From assembly GCF_021648825.1 (NCBI RefSeq), contig NZ_JAKJHS010000003.1:186001-250000 (forward strand): a stretch of DNA of 64,000 nt. Reading direction: 5' to 3'. Position numbers and translations under genes: made by a program. Every line of letters begins with the position of its first letter. Within the stretch, counting starts at the first letter, position 1. The notes under the pieces are model-generated. The model was not told the origin of the DNA. It worked only from the letters and a program-made list of their open reading frames with translations, and did no database searches. This document shows positions 29,516 to 37,897 of this stretch, one piece after another. This DNA comes from Rhizobium halophilum. GTDB taxonomy: Bacteria; Pseudomonadota; Alphaproteobacteria; Rhizobiales; Rhizobiaceae.

Positions 29516-30654
29516 GCCGCCACCCGGTCAGTCGGGAAGGCCGCAAGCCGCGATCCGTCACGGCCGAAAAGATGGGCGCGCTCCGGCGGGAAAGACACAT
29601 ATATGACGTCGTCGGAATTGACGGCAACAGGCGCACCTATGGAGAGTCGAAAGGTTACCGGCAGCGCCTCGTCCGCCTGAAGGTGACCATGAACAAAACG
29701 GTCGGCGCCGTGCGTTTCCGTGCGCTGCACCCGAAGCGGCAGACCTTCCGGAGTGATGCTCACATCCTCCGCACGCACACCAAGGGTGGCCGGTCCGGCA
29801 TTGTGACCTGCCGCAGCAAGCCCAAGCGCCTGACCGAAGAGGCTCACGCTTCCGTTGGGCAACACCTCGACCGGCACGAGATTGATCGAAGGCGTGCCAA
29901 TGAAGCGGGCAACCGTCAGGGTCGCCGGATGCTCATAAAGCTCGCTAGGCGTCCCGAGCTGCTCGATCCGCCCCTCGCTCATCAGCGCGATGCGGTCCGA
30001 CATGGTCATCGCTTCGGTCTGGTCGTGGGTGACATAGATGAAGGTGGCACCCAGGCGGCGATGCAGTGCCGCCAGCTCGTTGCGCATATGGGCCCGGAGC
30101 TTGGCGTCGAGATTGGACAAGGGCTCGTCCATCAGGAAAGCGGCGGGAGAACGCACAAGTGCTCGGGCAAGCGCTACGCGCTGGCGCTGGCCGCCAGAAA
30201 GCTGGGCGGGCTTGCGGTCAAGCAGGTGGGAGATATGCAGCGTTTCTGCCGCCTGCTCGACGCTCTTGTTGATCTCCCGCAGGACCTCTGCAGAGGCCGC
30301 GAGTGCTCCAATCAGCGGCAGGCGACTCGCCAGCGAAAGGCGCCGCATCCGAAGTGGCGTCGCGATGTTCTGGCGCACGCTCATATGCGGGTACAGAGCG
30401 TAGGACTGGAACACCATCGCAAGATTTCGCGCGCTTGGGTCAAGCTCTGTCACATCGGCACCACCGATCGCGACGCTCCCACGGTCCGGCCGCTCCAGCC
30501 CCGCAATGATCCTGAGGAGCGTGGACTTGCCGCAGCCCGACATCCCGACGAGCGACAGGAACTCCCCCGGCTTCACGGACAGATCGATGTTCTTCAAAAC
30601 ATCGTCTGCGCCGAAGCCTTTGCCTATACCGGTGAGTTCGACAGATTTCTGCAT
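29512..30654 (-). CDS. ABC transporter ATP-binding protein (UgpC/MalK-like)
   Basis: First gene of the five-gene operon: a 380-residue ATPase of the CUT1/UgpC type with a C-terminal TOBE/MalK regulatory domain. Walker [10 protein letters not shown] is near residue 38, the signature [15 protein letters not shown] near 151, and Walker [14 protein letters not shown] follows. An insertion of some 20 residues ([18 protein letters not shown] region) lies between the Q-loop and the signature and is unusual for UgpC. The upstream region (30655-30842) should carry the operon promoter, but no box could be recognised. Confidence 0.92.
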   Translation of the reverse strand: MQKSVELTGIGKGFGADDVLKNIDLSVKPGEFLSLVGMSGCGKSTLLRIIAGLERPDRGSVAIGGADVTELDPSARNLAMVFQSYALYPHMSVRQNIATPLRMRRLSLASRLPLIGALAASAEVLREINKSVEQAAETLHISHLLDRKPAQLSGGQRQRVALARALVRSPAAFLMDEPLSNLDAKLRAHMRNELAALHRRLGATFIYVTHDQTEAMTMSDRIALMSEGRIEQLGTPSELYEHPATLTVARFIGTPSINLVPVEVLPNGSVSLFGQALGLAAAGHNAGPATLGVRAEDVSITPEGLPLRVQRTETHGADRFVHGHLQADEALPVTFRLSIGAPVAVNSDDVIYVSFPPERAHLFGRDGSRLAAFPTDRVAA

Positions 30655-31066
30655 TGCACTACTCCTGGGCCGGAGCGGCTAATGGAGCGCGCGGATGACA
30701 GCGCAACGACACATCCGTGAACGTTAGATGACGTATCGCCAGTTTCTCAAATGGGAGCGTTGCAGATCAGGAGGAAAGAGAGACGCCTCAAGATAGATTG
30801 GTTGATCATTGTCGACTCATGGAAAGCCGGACGGTAGCAATCTCATTCACTAGACTGGCGGGTATCCGCGAACTCTAAGCCCGCCCGCAAAACGAACCGC
30901 TGCAATGGGAGCATCGCTGACGAAGCCGACTGCTCCCCAGCATAAGCGAAGCGGCGCCCGCCCAGGTAGATGCCACCTCCCAGAACGCCCACGGTTCCGT
31001 CGTAGAAGGATCTAGCCGGTGATGTAAGGTTAACTTGGGAGACGATTTCAGGAATGCCTATCTCGG
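30655..31066. other. Upstream region of the ABC operon, otherwise empty
   Basis: About 410 bp between the ATPase start and the first IS6 fragment. A minus-strand frame is open through 30843-31066, continuing from the IS fragment in a shifted frame, but it resembles no known protein. The operon promoter should lie within 30655-30842; no consensus was recognised. Confidence 0.5.
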
Positions 31067-31412
31067 TCAAACCGCTGCCCCGATGATCGTTTTCCAATGT
31101 ACCATCGCTGAAAGGCGATGCAGGTGAAGGTCGATAGCTGAGCGTTTGGAGCGGGGGGCGACGAAGAGGTTGCGGATCGCGGAGAAGACGCAGACGAAAC
31201 GTTGCAGTGCTCCCGGTGAACGGAACCGCTGCATGACCCGCTCCCGTTTCCGCAGCGGGAGGTGCGAGTTCTCGGCAGGGTCGCTTGATCCCTTGTGAGA
31301 GCGATGTTCGACAGTTGGCATCAGCTGCCGTGCGGCACCATAGGAGCGGAGCTTGTCCGTGACGATCCGCTTTGGCAGGCAACCCTGGGTTCTTCATCAG
31401 CCTGCCCAGCAG
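31067..31412 (-). pseudogene. IS6-family transposase remnant, C-terminal part
   Basis: Minus-strand frames give RIVTDKLRSYGAARQ, VEHRSHKGSSDPAENSHLPL, RKRERVMQRFRSPGALQRF and APRSKRSAIDLHLHRL. This is the C-terminal third of the rhizobial IS6 subgroup that carries a DKLRSYGAAR segment and the catalytic Glu in AENSHLPLRKRER. A frameshift near 31380 separates GRLMKNPG from the rest. The N-terminal half is absent. Confidence 0.85.
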
Positions 31413-31501
31413 ACGGCTATGCATATTGTATTTGGTCGGAATGTGACGAGGTTGGGAAGCTACGTGCCATGGCATTCTCGCCGGCGCACCCAGCTAATTC
31501 A

Positions 31502-31855
31502 TGTTCAGCGAGATTTTTGATGGGCGATTTCAAAGGGCGGCAGTTTTAGGGCGAGGTCATCTTGTGGGCGGTTCGCTGGTATTGCCGGTACGGGGTGAGC
31601 TAACGTGATCTGGAGCAAATGATGGGCGAACGGGGCGTGGCTGTGGATCATTCCACGATCTACCGCTGGGTCCAGAAATATGCGCCTGATTGAAAAACGG
31701 CTGCGTTGGCATTGGCGCCGACCGCAATCGACGATTTGGCGCTTCGATGTAACCTATGTGAAGGTCCATGGCAGATGGACATATCTGTACCGGGCTGTCG
31801 ACAGGTTCGGCATCACGATCGATTCTATCTGTCGCCGCAAGAGGTCGCCGGGCTG
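31502..31855 (+). pseudogene. IS6-family transposase remnant, N-terminal part (different subgroup)
   Basis: Plus-strand frames give the start MFSEIFDGRF, then in shifted frames ILWAVRWYCRYGVS (interrupted by a stop), RDLEQMMGERGVAVDHSTIYRWVQKYAPD (stop again), RWHWRRPQSTIWRFDVTYVKV with the first catalytic Asp, and GRWTYLYRAVDRFG, then FYLSP after another shift. Multiple stops and frameshifts show long decay. It ends abruptly near 31855, about 125 bp before thiN. It belongs to a different IS6 subgroup from the adjacent inverted fragment. Confidence 0.85.
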
Positions 31856-31979
31856 CCATCAGCAGGCGGCAGGGGCCATCTGCATTGCGACTTTGTCCGT
31901 CAGTTCGGCGGACACGTAGGGTGGCGGCTTAACCTTAAGTGGCTTTGCCTGGGCCGAGCTTTGGGCTAAGGGCTGCCTC

Positions 31980-32633
31980 ATGACCCCTTCGATCTTCACC
32001 ATACTGCTAGGCGGCGAACTCACCGTGACCGATCGTGTTCGGGAGGCGATCGTCGGAAGCCGCTTCATCGCCGCCGACAGTGGCATGCGTCATGCCCACC
32101 CTCTGGGGGTCGTGCCGGAGCTATGGGTGGGCGATTTTGATTCCGCACCAGCGGCGCTCCTGAAGGCGTGGCCACAGGTGGAGCGTCAACCCTACGCCGC
32201 CGCGAAAAACGAGACGGACGGAGAGATTGCGACGGCCGAAGCAATCGCTCGAGGCGCGAGTCGTCTGGTACTGGCGGGAGCGCTCGGCGGCGAGCGAGGC
32301 GATCACGCGCTTCAGCATCTCCTGCATGGACTGAGCCTCGCCGAGCGGGGGCTGGACGTACTTCTGACGTCGGGCTCGGAAGAAGCAACTCCGCTGATGG
32401 CGGGGCGGCCGCTTCGGCTCGATCTGCCACGCGGTTCGCTGTTCTCGGTGATTGGATTCTCCGATCTTGAGGGTCTGACAATTGGCAACGCCCGTTACCC
32501 TCTCGACCGCTTCTCTTTGCGGTTCGGCTCCTCACGCACCATATCAAATGTCGCTGAGGGCTCCGTTCGCGTTTCCCTCGATCAGGGCAGGGCGATGGTC
32601 CTTGCTCGCCCTTATGACATGACTGGAGCCTGA
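31980..32633 (+). CDS. thiN: Thiamine diphosphokinase
   Basis: Cytosolic kinase of 217 residues that converts thiamine plus ATP to TPP and AMP in one step, the activation route for imported thiamine. Key motifs are ADSGMRHA, the GDFDS block (residues 51-55) and NETDGEIATAEA, all typical of bacterial thiamine pyrophosphokinase. No TPP riboswitch lies before it, unlike thiBPQ 3 kb downstream. Its upstream neighbour is an IS remnant, so its promoter region may have been altered. The ABC-F gene starts 4 bp after its stop. Confidence 0.92.
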   Translation: MTPSIFTILLGGELTVTDRVREAIVGSRFIAADSGMRHAHPLGVVPELWVGDFDSAPAALLKAWPQVERQPYAAAKNETDGEIATAEAIARGASRLVLAGALGGERGDHALQHLLHGLSLAERGLDVLLTSGSEEATPLMAGRPLRLDLPRGSLFSVIGFSDLEGLTIGNARYPLDRFSLRFGSSRTISNVAEGSVRVSLDQGRAMVLARPYDMTGA

Positions 32634-32637
32634 AGCC

Positions 32638-34467
32638 TTGGCACCACCGATCCTTAAACTCGACGACATCCGACTAAGCTTTGGAGGGACGCCCCTTTTG
32701 GCGGGCGCTGGCCTGCAAGTGGAACTGGGGGACCGGATCTGCCTCGTCGGCCGCAACGGCTCCGGCAAGTCAACGCTGATGAAGATTGCGGCCGGCTTGG
32801 TTGAGCCGCAATCCGGCGAAGTGTTCCGTCATCCGGCGTCGACGATACGCTATCTGGAGCAGGCTCCCGACTTTGCAGGCCACACGACCGTGCAGGCCTA
32901 TGCCGAGGCCGGACTTGCGCCCGGAGATGACGCGTATAGGGTGACCTATCTGCTGGAGCATCTGGGGCTCACGGGTGAGGAGGATCCTGCCAGGCTTTCC
33001 GGTGGCGAGGCGCGACGCGCAGCGCTTGCCCGCGTCATGGCACCAGAGCCGGACATCCTGATGCTCGATGAGCCGACCAATCATCTCGATCTGCCGACGA
33101 TCGAGTGGCTGGAAGAGGAACTCAGGAAGACCCGCAGTGCGCTCGTTCTGATCTCGCACGACCGGCGTTTCCTGGAAAAGGTCTCCACTGCGACCGTCTG
33201 GCTCGATCGCGGCGTCTCACGCCGCCTCGACCGCGGCTTCGGCCATTTCGAAAGCTGGCGGGACGAGGTGCTGGAAGCAGAGGAGCTGGAGCAGCACAAA
33301 CTCGGCAAGGCAATCGAGCGCGAGGAACACTGGTTGCGTTACGGGGTGACGGCACGACGCAAACGCAATGTACGCCGCCTCGGGGAACTACAGACAATGC
33401 GCTCGGCTTATCGTGGCCACCAGGGTCCGCAGGGGTCGGTACAGGCAAAGGTTTCCGAGGCGCAGGAATCGGGGAAATTGGTCATTGAGGCCGAAGCAAT
33501 CACGAAGAGCTATGAAGGCCGGGCGATCGTTTCTTCCTTCTCGATGCGCGTTCATCGGGGTGACCGGATCGGTTTGGTCGGTCCGAACGGCGCCGGCAAG
33601 ACGACTTTGTTGAAGATGCTGATCGGAGAGCTTGAACCGGACTCCGGCACGGTCGGGCTGGGGACCAATCTCGACATCGCGACGCTGGATCAGAAACGCG
33701 AAGACCTGAACCCCGAAGACACGCTATCCCATTACCTGACAGATGGACGAGGCGAGACGCTGCTGGTCAACGGTGAGCAACGTCATGTGGCCGGCTACAT
33801 GAAGGACTTCTTGTTCCAGCCGGAGCAGATCCGAACCCCGATCAAGAACCTCTCGGGCGGCGAACGGGCAAGGCTGATGCTGGCGCGCATCATGGCCAAG
33901 CCCTCAAACCTCCTGATCCTTGACGAGCCGACCAACGATCTCGACCTAGAAACGCTAGATCTCTTGCAGGAGATCGTGTCGGGCTACAACGGTACCGTCA
34001 TCCTTGTCAGCCACGACCGCGACTTCCTGGATCGCACCGTAACCTCCACACTTGCTCCCGCCAGTCCCGAGACACCCGACGGTCGCTGGATCGAATATGC
34101 CGGTGGCTATTCTGACATGCTAACGCAACGCAAGGGGGCCCAGGACGAACGGCGGCGACTGGGAAAACAGGAGAAATCGCGGTCGGATGCAACACCCACC
34201 GCCCCCGAAGCTGGGAAGAACAAGAGCAAGCTCTCGTTCAAGCAGAAGTTCGCGCTGGAGAATCTCCCTCAGGAGATGGCAAAGGCGGAGGCGGATATTG
34301 CAGCACGGGAACAGAAAATGGCGGACCCGGCTCTCTTCACAAAGGATCCCACAGGCTTCAACAGGCTCGCCAAGGAGTTGGAGAAGCTGCGCGAAGATCT
34401 GACGCGAATGGAAGAGGAATGGCTGGAACTGGAGATGCTGCGCGAAGAGATCGAGGGAGCGGGTTAA
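32638..34467 (+). CDS. ABC-F family ATPase (Uup-like)
   Basis: Soluble duplicated ABC protein of 609 residues without membrane segments. The first module has Walker A GRNGSGKST near residue 39 and LSGGEARRAALARVM near 121; the second has GPNGAGKTT near 315 and LSGGERARLMLARIM. The linker and a highly charged C-terminal coiled coil (about residues 515-609) match Uup, which acts on translating ribosomes or branched DNA. The start is TTG 32638, placed just after the thiN stop, implying translational coupling. Confidence 0.9.
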   Translation: MAPPILKLDDIRLSFGGTPLLAGAGLQVELGDRICLVGRNGSGKSTLMKIAAGLVEPQSGEVFRHPASTIRYLEQAPDFAGHTTVQAYAEAGLAPGDDAYRVTYLLEHLGLTGEEDPARLSGGEARRAALARVMAPEPDILMLDEPTNHLDLPTIEWLEEELRKTRSALVLISHDRRFLEKVSTATVWLDRGVSRRLDRGFGHFESWRDEVLEAEELEQHKLGKAIEREEHWLRYGVTARRKRNVRRLGELQTMRSAYRGHQGPQGSVQAKVSEAQESGKLVIEAEAITKSYEGRAIVSSFSMRVHRGDRIGLVGPNGAGKTTLLKMLIGELEPDSGTVGLGTNLDIATLDQKREDLNPEDTLSHYLTDGRGETLLVNGEQRHVAGYMKDFLFQPEQIRTPIKNLSGGERARLMLARIMAKPSNLLILDEPTNDLDLETLDLLQEIVSGYNGTVILVSHDRDFLDRTVTSTLAPASPETPDGRWIEYAGGYSDMLTQRKGAQDERRRLGKQEKSRSDATPTAPEAGKNKSKLSFKQKFALENLPQEMAKAEADIAAREQKMADPALFTKDPTGFNRLAKELEKLREDLTRMEEEWLELEMLREEIEGAG

Positions 34468-34517
34468 CCATCCGTTATCCATAACGGCAGCCTTTCAGCG
34501 GGTTCCGCCGGCGGAAC

Positions 34518-34542
34518 GGAACATTAGCTGCAGACCCTCGTT
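34518..34542 (+). promoter_or_regulatory. RpoE2/EcfG-type general-stress promoter for the response regulator
   Basis: GGAAC at 34518-34522 and CGTT at 34539-34542 with exactly 16 bp between, the alphaproteobacterial general-stress consensus. It lies 67 bp before the ATG at 34610. Confidence 0.8.
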
Positions 34543-34609
34543 CGGTGACCAGTGCCATTCTGATACAACAGAACCGCACGACGCAGCAAACCCGCAGGAG
34601 AGGTTTCAC

Positions 34610-35059
34610 ATGCTGGCAAATGTATCGAGTCGTCGGCTTTCCCCGCAACCGCCGGAGCAGCGTATTCTCATCGTTGAAGACGAATTCCTTATTGCGTTGG
34701 ATGTTGCCGACACTGTCGAGGCGATGGGCCTTCAGGTGGCCGGTCTTGCCAGCGGACGAAGCCACGCGCTGGCACTGGCGCAGGCCGCGGATATCGCCTT
34801 CGTCGACGTCAACCTCGCCGACGGGCGCACCGGACCGGCTTTGGGGCAGGAGTTGGCGAGCAAGTACGGCCTGACGGTCATCTACATGACGGCGAATCCC
34901 GAGGAAGTGGAGAGGATCGCAACCGGGCCGCTGGGCGTGCTGACGAAGCCTGTCATGCCGCATGTCGTAGAACAATCGATCGGTTACGCGGTTGCCAGCC
35001 GAATGGGCGGCATCGCCCCTGTCCCACGCGAACTGCGCGTGTTCCAACGTCCCCACTAG
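34610..35059 (+). CDS. Single-domain response regulator (CheY-like receiver)
   Basis: Receiver-only protein of 149 residues with no output domain. All phosphorylation residues are present: the acidic triad in VEDE (23-25), the phospho-acceptor D66 in AFVDVNLAD, T94 in YMTAN and K113 in LTKPVMP. About 15 extra residues precede the fold. It has no adjacent histidine kinase. The general-stress promoter directly upstream suggests it is induced by RpoE2 and could tune the stress phosphorelay, as known single-domain regulators do in other alphaproteobacteria; that role is inference. Confidence 0.9.
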   Translation: MLANVSSRRLSPQPPEQRILIVEDEFLIALDVADTVEAMGLQVAGLASGRSHALALAQAADIAFVDVNLADGRTGPALGQELASKYGLTVIYMTANPEEVERIATGPLGVLTKPVMPHVVEQSIGYAVASRMGGIAPVPRELRVFQRPH

Positions 35060-35111
35060 TCTTCGCCGACCCGCATGCGCTTGCCAACGTTCGGGGAGCC
35101 CGCTATTGCTA

Positions 35112-35208
35112 GAGCCGATCTAACGGGGTGCCGCTCGATGCGGCTGAGAGGCGATGCCAACCCGCGGAACCTGATCCGGCTAAGACCGGCGGAGGGATTA
35201 GACGGCTC
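35112..35208 (+). ncRNA. TPP riboswitch (THI element) controlling thiBPQ
   Basis: The canonical TPP aptamer is visible: GGGGTGC at 35125-35131, the CTGAGA core at 35143-35148, then AACCTGATCCGG and the 3' GGCGGAGGGA. The P1 stem is unusually easy to see: GAGCCG-A-TCTAA (35112-35123) pairs with TTAGACGGCTC (35198-35208), eleven pairs with one bulged A. It lies 45 bp ahead of the thiB ATG. With TPP bound it should repress import genes, probably at translation in this group. Confidence 0.95.
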
Positions 35209-35253
35209 CTGATTCACGCCGACCTCCCTCTTCAAGCAATGTGTGGAGGCGCA

Positions 35254-36261
35254 ATGTATAAGTCCTACCTTTTCCTCCCCTTTGTATTCAGCTTTGCCTT
35301 TACCCATGTCGCGGCGGCGCAAGACAAATCTCTTACGATCTACACCTATGAGAGCTTCACGGCTGAATGGGGCCCAGGTCCGAAGGTCAAGGAGGAATTC
35401 GAGAAGACCTGCGACTGCATGGTCAACTTCGTCAGTGTCGCTGACGGCGTCGCTCTGCTGTCGAGGCTGAAGCTTGAAGGTGAGGCAACGGACGCCGACC
35501 TTGCTCTCGGTCTCGATACGAATATTGCGGCAGAAGCGAAAGCCACCGGCCTGTTCGAGGAGCATAGGGTAGATATCGCCGCAGTCGAGGTTCCCGGCGC
35601 CTACCGCGACGATGTGTTCGTTCCCTATGACTACGGCCATTTCGCGCTGGTTTATGATACCGAGGTCTTGTCGGCGCCACCGTCCAGTATGAAGGAGCTT
35701 GTGGAAGGCGACCCGGCGCAGAAGATCGTTATCCAGGATCCACGCACCTCGACGCCTGGCCTGGGATTTCTTCTTTGGGTGAAGTCGGTCTATGGAGATC
35801 AGGCGCCCGAGGCATGGCGTAAGCTGCGCCAGCGCATCCTGACGGTAACGCCGGGCTGGTCGGAGGCCTATGGACTCCTCACAAAGGGCGAGGTGCCCAT
35901 GGTTCTTTCCTATACCACATCCCCCGCCTACCATATGGTTGCCGAAGGCACGGAAAGATATCAGGCAGCATCCTTCGCCGAGGGCCATTATATCCAGATT
36001 GAGCTCGTGGGCCTGCTGAAGACGTCCGATAGCAAGGAGCTGGCGCGTCAATTCCTACAGTTTGTGACAACACCGGCTTTCCAAAATGTGATACCAACCA
36101 ACAATTGGATGATGCCCGCTGCAGCAATGTCCGAGCCATTGCCCGAGGCATTCAGCCGGCTCGTCAAGCCGCAAAAGACCTTCCTCATGGACCCACAGCA
36201 CGTGGCCGACAATCGCCATGCCTGGATTGACGAATGGCTTGCGGCCATGAGTGGGCAATAG
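35254..36261 (+). CDS. thiB: Thiamine ABC transporter, substrate-binding protein
   Basis: Periplasmic thiamine/TPP-binding protein of 335 residues with signal peptide [20 protein letters not shown]. ThiB features visible include [17 protein letters not shown], the tail of the first lobe in FEKTCDC, and [13 protein letters not shown]; the paired cysteines near residue 52 are typical. The start ATG 35254 has GGAGG upstream; an ATG at 35239 is less well placed. First gene of thiBPQ under the TPP riboswitch. Confidence 0.95.
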   Translation: MYKSYLFLPFVFSFAFTHVAAAQDKSLTIYTYESFTAEWGPGPKVKEEFEKTCDCMVNFVSVADGVALLSRLKLEGEATDADLALGLDTNIAAEAKATGLFEEHRVDIAAVEVPGAYRDDVFVPYDYGHFALVYDTEVLSAPPSSMKELVEGDPAQKIVIQDPRTSTPGLGFLLWVKSVYGDQAPEAWRKLRQRILTVTPGWSEAYGLLTKGEVPMVLSYTTSPAYHMVAEGTERYQAASFAEGHYIQIELVGLLKTSDSKELARQFLQFVTTPAFQNVIPTNNWMMPAAAMSEPLPEAFSRLVKPQKTFLMDPQHVADNRHAWIDEWLAAMSGQ

Positions 36262-36268
36262 AGTCGCC

Positions 36269-37897
36269 ATGCTGACACCGCGGGAGCGGCGATTAGGCGT
36301 CGCTGGCGGCGCAATTGCTCTGGCAGCCGTCCTGGCCTTCATGATGTTGGCCCTTCTGGCTCTTCTCGCCTTCCCATCCGCGCCACCCGGCGGTACGATC
36401 GTCACAGCCTACACGTGGCAAATCCTGCAGTTCACGCTCCTTCAGGCAGCTCTCTCGACGGCACTTTCCGTCCTGCTGGCAGTTCCGGTGGCGCTGGCAC
36501 TGGCGCGCCGTCCGAATTTTCCTCTGCGGACATGGATCCTGCGCCTGATGGTACTGCCGATGGGCTTGCCTGTCCTTGTGGTGGCCTTGGGGCTGATTGC
36601 GGTGTGGGGACGGCAGGGCGTCGCCAACAGCCTGTTGATGATCCTCGGCATGGACCAACCGATCAGCATATACGGCTTGGGCGGCATTCTGCTGGCCCAC
36701 GTCTTCTTCAACCTTCCGCTTGCATGTCGGCTTGCAGTGGCGGCGCTAGACCGGCTACCGGGTGAGTACTGGAAGCTTGCCGGCAGCCTCGGCATGGGCC
36801 CTCTCTCCGTTCTTCGGTTCCTGGAGTGGCCGGCGATCGCCCGCGTCCTCCCAGGCATCAGCAGCCTTGTCTTTATGCTGTGTGCCACCAGCTTCACCAT
36901 CGTCCTCGTCTTGGGCGGCGGCCCGGCGGCGACAACACTCGAAGTGGCAATCTACCAGTCGCTGCGCTTTGATTTTGATCCTCCCAGAGCGATCGCACTC
37001 TCCCTGCTACAGGTCGCCGTGACCGCATCCGTTCTCTGCCTTCTCGGCCTGATCGGATCAACCGATCCTACCGGAAGCAGTTCGAGCGCACCAAGCCGAC
37101 GCTACGATGGAACGAGCCTTGCCGCCCGTCTTTGGGATGCCCTTGTTGTCCTGCTAAGCGTCTTTTTCCTGCTACTGCCGCTGGCGGCCATCGTTATTGA
37201 AGGCTTGCAGGCAGATCTCGGTCGGCTGCTGACCAGTGACGCCTTCATCGAAGCAGCGACGAGCAGCGCCATAATTGCCGTTGCCTCAGCCGTACTGGCT
37301 CTGAGCGCCTCCACCCTCCTCATCCGAGGACGCCTGGCCGCGATCGACAGCCGCAGGCCCGGCGTAGCAGCCGTTGCCTACCGGCAGCTTCTCGGGGCTT
37401 CCTCGTTGCTCGTCCTGCTCGTGCCACCGGTGGTTCTCGGTACCGGCTGGTTTCTGTTGCTAAGACCATTGGGCGAGGTGGCGCGATTCGCCCCCATTCT
37501 CATCGTAGCAATCAACGCGCTCATGGCCCTGCCCTTCGTCATGCGAGTACTTGAGCCAACGTGGGAGGCCCATCACGCCAGAACCACCCGTTTGGTTGCC
37601 AGCCTTGGCTTACGCGGGTTCCGGAAATTCTGGTACGTTGACCGTCCAATCCTTGTGAAGCCTGCCGCGCTGGCACTCTCCTTTGCCATGGCACTTTCCC
37701 TGGGAGACCTCGGAGCGATCGCGCTCTTCGGATCGAACGACCTGGTTACGCTCCCCTGGTTGCTCTACAGCCGTCTCTCGAGCTACCGCACGGCCGACGC
37801 CGACGGATTGGCGCTGATCCTGGGCATGATCTGCCTGGCGTTAACAGTCACCGGCACTTTCCACCAAACCGACAGGAGCCGGCGTGCAGCAGACTGA
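36269..37897 (+). CDS. thiP: Thiamine ABC transporter, permease
   Basis: Permease of about 542 residues formed of two fused six-helix halves, as is usual for ThiP and FbpB-type importers. EAA-like loops occur in each half: LPGEYWKLAGSLGMGPLSVL near residue 165 and HHARTTRLVASLGLRGFRKF near 440. I chose ATG 36269, eight bases after the thiB stop; an in-frame GTG at 36251 overlapping thiB is an alternative. The 3' end overlaps thiQ by 14 bp. Confidence 0.93.
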   Translation: MLTPRERRLGVAGGAIALAAVLAFMMLALLALLAFPSAPPGGTIVTAYTWQILQFTLLQAALSTALSVLLAVPVALALARRPNFPLRTWILRLMVLPMGLPVLVVALGLIAVWGRQGVANSLLMILGMDQPISIYGLGGILLAHVFFNLPLACRLAVAALDRLPGEYWKLAGSLGMGPLSVLRFLEWPAIARVLPGISSLVFMLCATSFTIVLVLGGGPAATTLEVAIYQSLRFDFDPPRAIALSLLQVAVTASVLCLLGLIGSTDPTGSSSSAPSRRYDGTSLAARLWDALVVLLSVFFLLLPLAAIVIEGLQADLGRLLTSDAFIEAATSSAIIAVASAVLALSASTLLIRGRLAAIDSRRPGVAAVAYRQLLGASSLLVLLVPPVVLGTGWFLLLRPLGEVARFAPILIVAINALMALPFVMRVLEPTWEAHHARTTRLVASLGLRGFRKFWYVDRPILVKPAALALSFAMALSLGDLGAIALFGSNDLVTLPWLLYSRLSSYRTADADGLALILGMICLALTVTGTFHQTDRSRRAAD

